Positions 29,991 through 37,748 of a DNA stretch of 64,000 nt are shown here, in pieces (position 1 is the first letter of the stretch; each line of letters begins with the position of its first letter). Origin of the DNA: Brevundimonas sp. (lineage in GTDB: Bacteria; Pseudomonadota; Alphaproteobacteria; Caulobacterales; Caulobacteraceae); assembly GCF_029945885.1 (NCBI RefSeq), contig NZ_JAQSDK010000037.1, positions 62,001-126,000 of the forward strand, in the 5' to 3' direction. The position numbers were made by a program, and so were the translations under genes. A model generated the notes under the pieces. It was given only the letters and a program-made list of their open reading frames with translations. It was not told the DNA's origin and did not search any database.

Positions 29991-30065
29991 TCAGGTCGCG
30001 TTCAGCCACACCGCTCCGGAGAGCAGTACAAGGGTGAGCCCAAGAATAAGGGTGTGCAGGACCAT
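29991..30065 (-). CDS. ilvL: Branched-chain amino acid operon leader peptide
   Basis: A 24-codon frame reads MVLHTLILGLTL followed by VLLSGAVWLNAT and ends in TGA about 28 bases before the terminator stem. Eight Leu, three Val and one Ile occur, several with codons rare in this genome (three CTT, one ATT, one GTA). That suits sensing of charged branched-chain tRNAs. A longer version starting at TTG 30143, with AGGA upstream, would give 50 residues with the same C-terminal control codons; the start is therefore open. A small membrane protein is the alternative reading, since the stretch is hydrophobic. Confidence 0.8.
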   Translation of the reverse strand: MVLHTLILGLTLVLLSGAVWLNAT

Positions 30066-30275
30066 GACCGTCTCGTCGGCGCGCGACAGCGCGACCGCCC
30101 CGGGGGCGGTCCTGCGATCAGCGATACGGGCGGCGTCGGTCAAGGGAGGGTTCCTGTCTGGTGATTCACTTAACCAGACTTTGCCGCGCCGCACAACAGG
30201 AATGGGATGATTTATGCCGTTAGACACCAAATAGAGCGCCGCACGGCAATATTTTGTCTCGCCAAAACGGGCCGT

Positions 30276-30767
30276 TCAGCGAGCGCCGGAAGCCGGAGCC
30301 AGGGCCCCCTCGACGGCGAGGGTCGCATCGGCATTCTCGACCACGGCCAGGCGGATGGTCTCGATCCCGTGGCTGGCCCTGAGGTCGGCGAGCCAGCCGA
30401 ACAGGGCAGCGCTGGAGGCCGAGGACGCGCGGAATCCCAGGTCGCCGGAGGCGTCCATGGCCGTGGTCAGCGTGAGCCCGGCAGCCTCGGCGGTTTCGAC
30501 AACGACAGGCTGGATGCCGGCGGGCGAGGTGACGACGACGGCCTCCGGGCTCGCCAGAAGGCGCACACCCGCCTCGACCCGAACCCGGTCGGATATCGCC
30601 TGCAGGCGGTGGTCGGCCGCGGCCGCGCGCCAGGTCCAGGCCGGACGCACCACACCCAGCCACAGCAACAGAGCCAGAAGGATGACCAGCATCACGGCCA
30701 GCAGCCCCTGTTCGCGACGGGTGCGTCCGTCCCACCACGGGCGAAGGGGAAGATGGAAGGCGGTCAT
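30276..30767 (-). CDS. gspM: Type II secretion protein GspM
   Basis: The protein has 163 residues: a short cytoplasmic tail, one membrane helix (GLLAVMLVILLALLLWLGVV) and a periplasmic domain. This is the architecture of GspM, which binds GspL in the inner-membrane platform. The gene overlaps gspL by four bases and ends the operon; no gspN follows. Confidence 0.85.
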   Translation of the reverse strand: MTAFHLPLRPWWDGRTRREQGLLAVMLVILLALLLWLGVVRPAWTWRAAAADHRLQAISDRVRVEAGVRLLASPEAVVVTSPAGIQPVVVETAEAAGLTLTTAMDASGDLGFRASSASSAALFGWLADLRASHGIETIRLAVVENADATLAVEGALAPASGAR

Positions 30768-31870
30768 GCCGGAGCTCCGATCAGGATTTCGCTGACGACG
30801 CGGCCGCCGTCGTCGACGGTGCTGGTATCGTCCAGTCGCATGCCGGCTGCAGCCATGGCGGCGCGCAGACTGTCCAGGTCCTGATAGGCCGGATAGCTGA
30901 CGGTGGCGCGTACCCCGGTCTCGGGGTCGGCGACGAAACTATCGAGTTCGGCCCCCTCGACGCCCTCGACGGCGGTGAACAGGGCGGCGGCGGCGGCGGT
31001 AAGTCCGCCGGGCGGTGCCGCGACCTCGAGGCGACGGTTGATCTCGGCCACCGGATCGGTGCTCGCGGCCAGGTCCGGCAGGCGGGTGCGGATCAGGTCC
31101 CGGGTTCCAGCCTCGATCCGGCGGGCGGCCAGATCATCGCGGGCCGCCGTTGCCAGGGTCAGGACCAGGGGCGAGATCAGCAGCACCGCCGCCAGCAGTG
31201 CCGCCCGACGCCAGCCGCCGGCCCCCCGGCTCCCGTCGCGATCGACCCCCGCCAGAAGGTTGACCGGCGGATTGAGGGCGGCGGCGACCAGGGCGCGCTC
31301 GAGCGCGGGCTCGCTCTCGATCGGCTCGACCCGCCGGTCCCCCCGGACCAGGTCGAGCAGGTCCGGCTGGACGGCGACGGCGAACCGGTGGCCGCGCAGG
31401 GCCAGGCTGGGCCCGAAGGCGACCATGCTCAGGGCGTCATCGGCGGCGGGAACCGGCAGGGTCATCATGTCCGGAACCAGGACATCGGCACGGACTCCGA
31501 GGGCATCGAGATAGTCGGTCCAGGCCGACAGCAGGGCCTGGTTGACGACCAGGACCAGACGCGGCTCGCCGGCGGGTCCCGGGGGGGCGAGGGTGACGGA
31601 CAGACGGTCGGCCGGAGCGGCGAGGCTGTCGCGCAGGGCCCAGAGGGCGGCGGCCCGTACCTGGGCGGGCCCGCCGGACGGCAGGTCGAGCCAGCGCGCC
31701 ATTACATCGGTGCCCGGAACCACGGCGACGGTGTGAAGGGTCGGCGGGATCGCGGCGGCGTCCGGCAGCAGATGGCCGCGTTCGTGCACCGTGCCGCCGG
31801 CGTCGACGACCAGATAGGGGGCCGGCTCATTGCCGAGCGCGGGGATGAGGATCAGGCGGGTCAGGCTCAT
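30764..31870 (-). CDS. gspL: Type II secretion protein GspL
   Basis: The protein has 368 residues. The N-terminal two thirds form the cytoplasmic actin-like domain that recruits GspE. One membrane helix (RAALLAAVLLISPLVLTLAT) follows near residue 235, then a periplasmic ferredoxin-like domain. I chose the ATG at 31870 because it overlaps the gspK stop (ATGA) and starts the recognisable domain. Confidence 0.88.
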   Translation of the reverse strand: MSLTRLILIPALGNEPAPYLVVDAGGTVHERGHLLPDAAAIPPTLHTVAVVPGTDVMARWLDLPSGGPAQVRAAALWALRDSLAAPADRLSVTLAPPGPAGEPRLVLVVNQALLSAWTDYLDALGVRADVLVPDMMTLPVPAADDALSMVAFGPSLALRGHRFAVAVQPDLLDLVRGDRRVEPIESEPALERALVAAALNPPVNLLAGVDRDGSRGAGGWRRAALLAAVLLISPLVLTLATAARDDLAARRIEAGTRDLIRTRLPDLAASTDPVAEINRRLEVAAPPGGLTAAAAALFTAVEGVEGAELDSFVADPETGVRATVSYPAYQDLDSLRAAMAAAGMRLDDTSTVDDGGRVVSEILIGAPA

Positions 31871-32862
31871 TCGTCGAGGGTCCAGCGTTGGATCACGGTC
31901 ACCACCTCGCCCGAGGGACGGGCGTACAGGAGGGCCGTGCGAACCGCGTGTATGCCGCCATAGTCGACATCGACGCGCAGATTGAAGAAGCGGGTCAGGA
32001 CGCCGACCTGCTCGACGGCCGCCGACGACGGGGTCACGCCGGACAGGGCCGACTGGCGCCAGAAGGCCGTGGCGTCGGTCCAGCCGTCGCGCGGACGGGC
32101 GAGGATGGCCGCGCGGGCCATGGCCGGGCTGATCCGCCCCTCCCCCAGCATTTCCAGCAGCGGAGCCTGGTCGACGGTCAGGGTATTCACATTGAGGACC
32201 GAGGGGCGGGTGGTCGGCAGGGCACACACCAGGGGCCGCAGCCGGCGGTAGAGGTCGGCATCGACGCCACGCACCGCGCGCAGCTCGCTGACCTCGGCCA
32301 GCATCACCCCGCCGGTGCGGTAGGGAACGGCCAGACCGGCATAGGCCCCGTCCTCGGCTCCGAGGGGGCCGGTGGTGGCGTCGGCGTCGAGCCAGTCGAC
32401 CAGGGCGGCGGCGACGGGCCGCATCCGGCTTTCGGGCACGCCGACCGCCTGACCGAGGGCGACGAGACGGGCGGCCTGGTCGGGATTGGCGATCAGGTCC
32501 TCGCCAACCCCGTCGACGACGCTGTTCAGGTTGAAACAGGCCTGGCCGTCGCGGACCACGGCACTGAGGGTCCCGGCCTCGATCGGAAAACTCAGGATAC
32601 GACCGTTCCACTGGGGATCGAGCGGCGTGCGCACCGGATCGGCCTGCAGCAGGCGGGTCACCTGGCGGCGGGCCAGCAGCTCGGCCCCGGCGGCGTACCA
32701 GCGGGCCTGGCTGCCGGTCTCGGCATTGGCCGCCCGGCGGACCGAGAACCGCACATCGTCCAGCACGGCCACAGCGATCACCGACATCACGGCGACCAGC
32801 AGCAGGACGGTCAGCAGGGCCATGCCCTCGCGGCGCGCGCGCGACCGGACGCGGCCGCTCAT
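31867..32862 (-). CDS. gspK: Type II secretion minor pseudopilin GspK
   Basis: The protein has 331 residues. A short basic leader precedes REGMALLTVLLLVAVMSVIAVA, a prepilin-like segment with the GspK-type MALLTVL in place of FTLVEL. The long C-terminal part, with LNVNTL, is typical of GspK, the large tip pseudopilin. It is coupled to gspJ and gspL by overlaps. Confidence 0.9.
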   Translation of the reverse strand: MSGRVRSRARREGMALLTVLLLVAVMSVIAVAVLDDVRFSVRRAANAETGSQARWYAAGAELLARRQVTRLLQADPVRTPLDPQWNGRILSFPIEAGTLSAVVRDGQACFNLNSVVDGVGEDLIANPDQAARLVALGQAVGVPESRMRPVAAALVDWLDADATTGPLGAEDGAYAGLAVPYRTGGVMLAEVSELRAVRGVDADLYRRLRPLVCALPTTRPSVLNVNTLTVDQAPLLEMLGEGRISPAMARAAILARPRDGWTDATAFWRQSALSGVTPSSAAVEQVGVLTRFFNLRVDVDYGGIHAVRTALLYARPSGEVVTVIQRWTLDE

Positions 32863-33452
32863 CGTCCACTCCCGACCAGGAAGATCTGGCTGACCGGGCC
32901 ATAGCCGTCGAGCGTCATCGTCACCCGCACCGCGTCCGGCAGCGGCCGTTCAGCGGTGGTGATGAAGCCGGGCGCGTCCTGGCCGTTCTGGATGAAGGCG
33001 ACGCTGAGGTCGCTCACCCCGCGATACAGGATCTGCGGCACACCGGCCCGGGCCCCGTCCAGGCGGGGCGAGACGCGACGCTCGAGACGCCCGTCCACGA
33101 GACTGTATTCGACCCGCTGCAGTGAGGCCCGCGCCTGTTGCCCCGGATTGCTCCAGCCGGCGCGCGTCAGGACCAGCACCGGCTCTCCGGGCACCAGGGC
33201 CCCGCTGATCGGTTGCGGGCGGGGGCGGCCGGTCGGGCCACGGGTGCGGCGCGCCGTGGCCTGGCCGAGATCGGCCTGCAGCAGGGCGCGGGTGCGCTGG
33301 AAGGCGGCGGTGCGGTCCGAGGCCGCCCGTATGGCGAAGCGATTGTCGATTGACAGGCTGAGCACCGCCGCCCCGGCGGCGGCGATCAGGGCAAAGATCA
33401 GCAGGGCGACCAGCACCTCGACCAGGGTGAAGCCGGGACGACGGGCGCGCAT
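32859..33452 (-). CDS. gspJ: Type II secretion minor pseudopilin GspJ
   Basis: The protein has 197 residues. The prepilin leader MRARRPG is cut before FTLVEVLVALLIFALIAAAG. Size and position between gspI and gspK identify GspJ, part of the pseudopilus tip complex. It overlaps both neighbours by one to four bases. Confidence 0.92.
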   Translation of the reverse strand: MRARRPGFTLVEVLVALLIFALIAAAGAAVLSLSIDNRFAIRAASDRTAAFQRTRALLQADLGQATARRTRGPTGRPRPQPISGALVPGEPVLVLTRAGWSNPGQQARASLQRVEYSLVDGRLERRVSPRLDGARAGVPQILYRGVSDLSVAFIQNGQDAPGFITTAERPLPDAVRVTMTLDGYGPVSQIFLVGSGR

Positions 33453-33805
33453 CAGCCGCGGGTCCGGAACAGGGTGCGGTCCGAGACCTGTCCCTCGTCG
33501 GTCGAGACCCGGACCTCGATCCGCTGCAGGCCGGGATCGTCGGTTCCGGTGACCACCCGGGTCCAGCGCCAGGTGCGACCGGCCATCCCGGTCTCACCCG
33601 CGGTCTCACCGTCGGCCAGCCCCGGGGCGATCACCGCCTCGATACCGACATTCTCGGCCACCACCCCGGCCAGGGTCCGGGTTTCGACCCGGGCGGCAGA
33701 GCGGGTGTTCTCGCCTGACAGGTTCAGCAGGGCCAGGGCCGCCAGGCTGAACACGGCCAGGGCGACGAGCACCTCGACCAGGGTGAAGCCGGGCCGGTCA
33801 GTCAT
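33452..33805 (-). CDS. gspI: Type II secretion minor pseudopilin GspI
   Basis: The protein has 117 residues. MTDRPG precedes FTLVEVLVALAVFSLAALAL, a normal short prepilin leader. The small size and gene order fit GspI, which nucleates the tip complex with GspJ and GspK. The start overlaps the gspH end by eight bases. Confidence 0.92.
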   Translation of the reverse strand: MTDRPGFTLVEVLVALAVFSLAALALLNLSGENTRSAARVETRTLAGVVAENVGIEAVIAPGLADGETAGETGMAGRTWRWTRVVTGTDDPGLQRIEVRVSTDEGQVSDRTLFRTRG

Positions 33806-34406
33806 GGATCACGACCTCGCCGGCCCCGTCGACCGTGACCACCACCGCGCGATCGGCACGACTGAGCGTGATCCGGGCCGGATCGGCGATACCGGTTGGA
33901 TCGAACACCACCCGCACCGGGGTCATGCCCGCTGTCATGGTCGTACCGTCCCGCCAGGTCTCATCCCGAAACGGTCCCTCCGTCAGCGGCGACCAGTGCA
34001 GGCCGTCATAGGTCGAGAACTGATAGCCGGCGGCATCGGCCTCGACCGCCACGACCCGATTGGCCAGCACGGCCTCCTCGCGGGCGCGGGTCAGGCGGGC
34101 GGCGAACCGTTCCGCCTCGGCCCCGACCGGCGGCCGGGGATCGGGCACGGTCAGCATGACCGCCCCCGCCGCCAGACCGATGATGGCCACCGTCATCATC
34201 AGCTCAACGAGGGTGAAGCCGGCTCTTGTTTGGGCGCTATCGCGCCGCGCGCGGCGCGGCGCTGCATGAGCGCGATTGGTGCGCAGGCCCTCCCCCGCCG
34301 GTGGGCCCGGATTGGCACCCAGCGCGCTCAGGCAGCGAACCGCCGCGCGGCGAGCGCCAGCGCCCCAAAGACCCTCAATTCTGCCAGTTGCCGAGATCCG
34401 CGTCAT
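33798..34406 (-). CDS. gspH: Type II secretion minor pseudopilin GspH with in-frame palindromic insert in the leader
   Basis: The mature part begins at FTLVELMMTVAIIGLAAGAV and is about 140 residues, normal for GspH. The leader is about 63 residues instead of the usual 6-16. The only usable start in frame is the ATG at 34406, inside the end of gspG, with GAGGA next to it and AAGGAGG further up. No ATG, GTG or TTG occurs between codon 12 and the cleavage motif. Codons 13-59 are a palindromic element (34230-34370); without it the leader would read MTRISATGRIEGTRAG. Prepilin peptidase should remove the whole extension. Confidence 0.85.
   Translation of the reverse strand: MTRISATGRIEGLWGAGARRAAVRCLSALGANPGPPAGEGLRTNRAHAAPRRARRDSAQTRAGFTLVELMMTVAIIGLAAGAVMLTVPDPRPPVGAEAERFAARLTRAREEAVLANRVVAVEADAAGYQFSTYDGLHWSPLTEGPFRDETWRDGTTMTAGMTPVRVVFDPTGIADPARITLSRADRAVVVTVDGAGEVVIHD
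34230..34370 (-). repeat. Palindromic element, 47 codons, inside the gspH leader
   Basis: The ends are inverted copies of one unit. On the plus strand, the left copy starts TTTGGGCGCTATCGCG at 34229 and ends GCTGCATGAGCGCG. The right copy, on the other strand, starts TTTGGGGCGCTGGCGC at 34369 and ends GCTGCCTGAGCGCG. The 141 bases keep the gspH frame open and contain no start codon in that frame. A related unit occurs in the gspG leader. It resembles protein-coding palindromic elements such as those known in Rickettsia. Confidence 0.72.
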
Positions 34407-34998
34407 TGTCCTCGCCCCCCTCCTTGCCGTCCGCCCCGTAGGAGAAGACGTCGAACTGACCGCCGTGGGCGCTCTGGCGCCGGTACTGGTAGGGATTGCC
34501 CCAGGGGTCCTCGGGCAGGCGCCGGACATAGCCACCCTGACGATAGCGTTCGGGCCGGGTCAGGCCGGCGGGTGCGGCGACGAGGGCCTGCAGGCCCTGG
34601 CGGTCGTCGGGGAAGACCAGATTGTCGAGACGATAGGTTTCCAGCGCCTGTTCCAGGGTCGAGATGTCGGCCCGGGCCTTGCCGACCATGGCCTTGTCCT
34701 GGCTGGGCAGGACATTCAGCGCCACGACGGTGGCCAGCAGGCCGATGATGACGATGACCACCATCAACTCGACCAGGGTGAAACCTTCTCGCCTCTGGGT
34801 CCTGACGTTCGCCGCGCGGCGGCTCACGGCTTGAGGACACGGTTGGGCGCTAGCGCTCGCGACGCGGTCGCGCGCTGCTTGAGCCCCATTCCGGGTGCGA
34901 ACCCGTCGCGTCGAACGCAGGGAGGCACGTCCGGCGACGAGGCGGGCCGCCCTGACGCCGTGGGCCGCCACGCGGCGAACGATTGAGCTGAATGACAT
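34375..34998 (-). CDS. gspG: Major pseudopilin GspG with in-frame palindromic insert in the leader
   Basis: The mature protein starts at FTLVELMVVIVIIGLLATVV and is about 135 residues. The C-terminal part has DPWGNPYQYRRQ and the acidic GEDNDADLGNW calcium-site region, as in GspG, the main pseudopilus subunit. The ATG at 34998 follows a strong GAGGAG that overlaps the gspF stop. Translation from there gives a leader of about 72 residues, rich in arginine, instead of about 14. Removing 58 codons (34807-34980) leaves MSFSSIVRTQRREG, an ordinary leader. A GTG nearer the cleavage site could give MSRRAANVRTQRREG but lacks a ribosome-binding site. Confidence 0.9.
   Translation of the reverse strand: MSFSSIVRRVAAHGVRAARLVAGRASLRSTRRVRTRNGAQAARDRVASASAQPCPQAVSRRAANVRTQRREGFTLVELMVVIVIIGLLATVVALNVLPSQDKAMVGKARADISTLEQALETYRLDNLVFPDDRQGLQALVAAPAGLTRPERYRQGGYVRRLPEDPWGNPYQYRRQSAHGGQFDVFSYGADGKEGGEDNDADLGNWQN
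34807..34980 (-). repeat. Palindromic element, 58 codons, inside the gspG leader
   Basis: Terminal inverted repeats of 30 bases (34807-34836 and 34951-34980) match at 26 positions; each begins GTTCGCCGCG. Inside, 34843-34887 resembles the gspH repeat unit: both share TTGGGCGCTA, a GC-rich palindrome, then GCTGC.TGAGC. The length is 174 bases, so the gspG frame is kept. The element ends exactly where the canonical leader resumes. Confidence 0.75.
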
Positions 34999-35009
34999 CA
35001 CGTTGCTCC

Positions 35010-36221
35010 TCACCCCATCGCCAGGGTGTTGATCTGAAGAATGGGCAGCAGGATCGACAGGACGATCAGGGCGACCACCCCGCCCATGACCACGATGATC
35101 GCCGGCTCCAGCAGGCTGAGCATCACGGCGGTGAAGGTGGCGAACTCGCGGTCCAGATAGTCGGAAGCGCGTTCGAGCATCGGCTCCAGCCGACCGCTGC
35201 TCTCGCCCGAGGCGGTCATGTAGACGAGGATCGAGGGGAAGACATCGGCGCGGCGCATGGCCGCCGACAACCCGCCGCCCTCGCGCACGGCGTCGGCCAT
35301 GGTCTCGGTCGCCTGGCGCAGGGCCCGGTTCGACACCGTGCGGGCCGTGATGGTCAGCCCCTCCAGAACCGGCAGGCCGGCCGCGATCATCGTCGCCAGG
35401 GTCCGGGCCATCTTCGCGCCGTGCAGGTCGCGCGTCAGACGGCCGACCAGCGGGAGGTTCAACAGCAGGGTGTCGGCCTTCAGCCGCGTCTTGGGATCGC
35501 GCAGGGCGGCGGCGGCGGCCAGACCGCCCAGCACCAGAACCACGGCCAGCAGCCAGCCCCAGTTCCGCATCAGGTCCGACAGGCCGATCACCAGCCGGGT
35601 CAGCAGCGGCAGGGTCTGGTGCATGCTGTCGAACTGGTCGACCACCTTGGGCACGACGAAGGTCATCAGGGCCCCGATCACCCCCAGGGCCACCACGGCG
35701 AGGACGATCGGATAGACCAGGGCGGTGACCACCTTGCCGCGCACCTGTTCATCGCGCTCAAGGCCGTCAGCCAGACGTTCGAGGATGGGGGCCAGGGCCC
35801 CCGAGGTCTCGCCGGCCGAGACCATGGCGCAGTACAGGGGCGGAAAGGCCGGCCCCTGGCGGGACATGGCCTCGGACAGGCGACGGCCTTCCATCACCCC
35901 CGCATGGACGGCGTTGAGAATGGCCCGGACCCGGGGACTGTCCGCCTGCAGGGCTATGGTGCGCAGCGCCTCCTCGATCGGGGCGACCGAGACGAGCGTA
36001 GCCAGTTGCCGGGTGGTCAGGGCCAGGGCCTTGGCGCTGAGGCGGCCGGGACGCAGGGCCAGTTCGGCGCGCTGGGCCGCGCCGCGCGCGGGAGTGATCT
36101 CGAGCGGCATCAGGCGCCGACGATCCAGCAACCCCCGCGCCGCGGCCTCGTCGGCGGCGGTCAGCACGCCGGACACCGTCCGCCCCGAGGCGTCGGCGGC
36201 GACATAGTCGAACGCCGCCAT
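35010..36221 (-). CDS. gspF: Type II secretion inner-membrane platform protein GspF
   Basis: The protein has 403 residues. It has two repeated GspF domains, three membrane helices and the ending GVVALIVLSILLPILQINTLAMG. MAAFDYVAADASGRTVSGVL is a standard GspF start. It forms the core of the platform that GspE drives to extend the pseudopilus. It overlaps gspE by one base and its stop overlaps the gspG ribosome-binding site. Confidence 0.95.
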   Translation of the reverse strand: MAAFDYVAADASGRTVSGVLTAADEAAARGLLDRRRLMPLEITPARGAAQRAELALRPGRLSAKALALTTRQLATLVSVAPIEEALRTIALQADSPRVRAILNAVHAGVMEGRRLSEAMSRQGPAFPPLYCAMVSAGETSGALAPILERLADGLERDEQVRGKVVTALVYPIVLAVVALGVIGALMTFVVPKVVDQFDSMHQTLPLLTRLVIGLSDLMRNWGWLLAVVLVLGGLAAAAALRDPKTRLKADTLLLNLPLVGRLTRDLHGAKMARTLATMIAAGLPVLEGLTITARTVSNRALRQATETMADAVREGGGLSAAMRRADVFPSILVYMTASGESSGRLEPMLERASDYLDREFATFTAVMLSLLEPAIIVVMGGVVALIVLSILLPILQINTLAMG

Positions 36222-37744
36222 CAGGCCGGCACCCCGAGCCGGAGCGGCGCGGGCGCGTCCGGCACCTCGGCCGTCTCCTGCCGCGTGACCCGCACCGCCT
36301 CCTCGACCGAGGTGACGCCGTCCAGCACCAGGGTCCGGGCGCTGTGGGACAGGGTGTCGGCCTTGTCGAAGGCGACGGCGGCAATGGCCTGTTCATCCGC
36401 CTCGGCCGCGATCAGGCGGCGGATGCGGTCATCGACGCGGATGGCCTCATACAGGCCGACCCGGCCGACATAGCCGGTCTGGTTGCAACGGGCACAGCCG
36501 TGCGGCCGCCAGACGGTCGCGCCAACAGGGACCCCGACCATTCGGGCGGTGGCCGCGTCGGCGGGCTCGGGCCGACGGCAATCACCACACAGCCGTCGCA
36601 CCAGCCGCTGGGCCACGATCAGCCGCAGGGTCGAGGCCAGCAGGAAGGGTTCGACCCCCATGTCGCGCAGCCGGGTCACGGCCCCGACGGCGTCATTGGT
36701 GTGGACGGTCGACAGCACCAGATGGCCGGTGAGGGCGGCCTGGACCGCGATGCGGGCCGTCTCGACGTCGCGGATCTCGCCGACCATGACCACGTCCGGA
36801 TCCTGACGCAGGATGGCGCGCAGGCCGGCGGCGAAAGTCATGCCGACCCTGGTGTTGACCTGGGTCTGGCCGACGCCGTCGATCGCATATTCGACCGGGT
36901 CCTCGACCGTCAGGATATTGCGGGTGGCGTCGTTCAGCAGCGACAGGCCGGCATAGAGGCTGGTGGTCTTGCCCGAACCGGTCGGGCCGGTGACGAGGAT
37001 GATGCCGTTCGGTTCGGACAGGGCGGCGCGGAAGGCGTCGAGCACGCCGGGGGCCATGCCCAGCTGCTCCAGCTTCAGGTCGGCCTGGTCCTTGTCGAGA
37101 ATACGCAGCACCACCCGCTCGCCGGCGCGCGACGGCAGGGTCGAGACCCGCACGTCCAGCGACTTGCCACCGAGCGCCAGGGAGATACGGCCGTCCTGGG
37201 GAACCCGTTTCTCGGCGATGTCGAGGCGCGCCATGACCTTGATGCGCGACACCAGCAGCGGGGTGATACGCGGGTTGAGGCTCAGGGCCTCGCGCAGCAC
37301 GCCGTCGACCCGCATACGCACGGTCAGGGCCCGGTCGAAGGGCTCAAGATGGATGTCCGAGGCCCCGGCGCGGACCGCCTCGGCGATGATGCCGTTGATC
37401 AGCCGGATCACCGGCGCGTCGTCGGCGGTGTCGAGCAGGTCGGCGGCGGCGGGCATGTCGTCGATCAGGCTGTCCAGACCGGACGGCATATCCAGATCGC
37501 CATCGCCGCCGGTCGCGTTCAGATGGTCGCCGGCATAGACCTCGGACAGGTGGCGATCGAACGCGGCCTGGCTGAGATGTTCGACGGTCAGCGGCCGCCC
37601 GAGCGCGCGCCGGGTCTCGACCAGGGCCCCCGCGTCGGCCCCGTCCCGCAGCCCGACCCGGGCCACCTCGCCGGCGTCCAGCAGCACGACGCCGTGTCGC
37701 TTGGCGAAGCCATAGGGCAGGGTTGGATTGACGAGGACGATCAT
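36221..37744 (-). CDS. gspE: Type II secretion ATPase GspE
   Basis: The product is 507 residues. The N-terminal domain is followed by SDIHLEPFDR, Walker A GPTGSGKTTS, the Asp box LTVEDPVEY and Walker B ILRQDPDVVMVGEIRD. A zinc-binding tetracysteine motif follows (CGDCRR...CARCNQTGY). It is the cytoplasmic hexameric motor of secretion. I chose the ATG at 37744, four bases after the gspD stop, since it begins the conserved N-domain. Confidence 0.95.
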   Translation of the reverse strand: MIVLVNPTLPYGFAKRHGVVLLDAGEVARVGLRDGADAGALVETRRALGRPLTVEHLSQAAFDRHLSEVYAGDHLNATGGDGDLDMPSGLDSLIDDMPAAADLLDTADDAPVIRLINGIIAEAVRAGASDIHLEPFDRALTVRMRVDGVLREALSLNPRITPLLVSRIKVMARLDIAEKRVPQDGRISLALGGKSLDVRVSTLPSRAGERVVLRILDKDQADLKLEQLGMAPGVLDAFRAALSEPNGIILVTGPTGSGKTTSLYAGLSLLNDATRNILTVEDPVEYAIDGVGQTQVNTRVGMTFAAGLRAILRQDPDVVMVGEIRDVETARIAVQAALTGHLVLSTVHTNDAVGAVTRLRDMGVEPFLLASTLRLIVAQRLVRRLCGDCRRPEPADAATARMVGVPVGATVWRPHGCARCNQTGYVGRVGLYEAIRVDDRIRRLIAAEADEQAIAAVAFDKADTLSHSARTLVLDGVTSVEEAVRVTRQETAEVPDAPAPLRLGVPA

Positions 37745-37748
37745 GGTC

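Noticed and set aside
29991..30143. A 50-residue small membrane protein instead of an ilv leader
   Set aside because: The frame with TTG start has a fair ribosome-binding site and a hydrophobic end, but the Leu/Val/Ile codons, rare codon use and immediately following terminator before ilvD fit a leader better.
34798..34830. GTG start of gspG just before the cleavage site (leader MSRRAANVRTQRREG)
   Set aside because: It would give a normal leader, but no ribosome-binding site precedes it, while the ATG at 34998 has a strong GAGGAG. It remains a possible secondary start.
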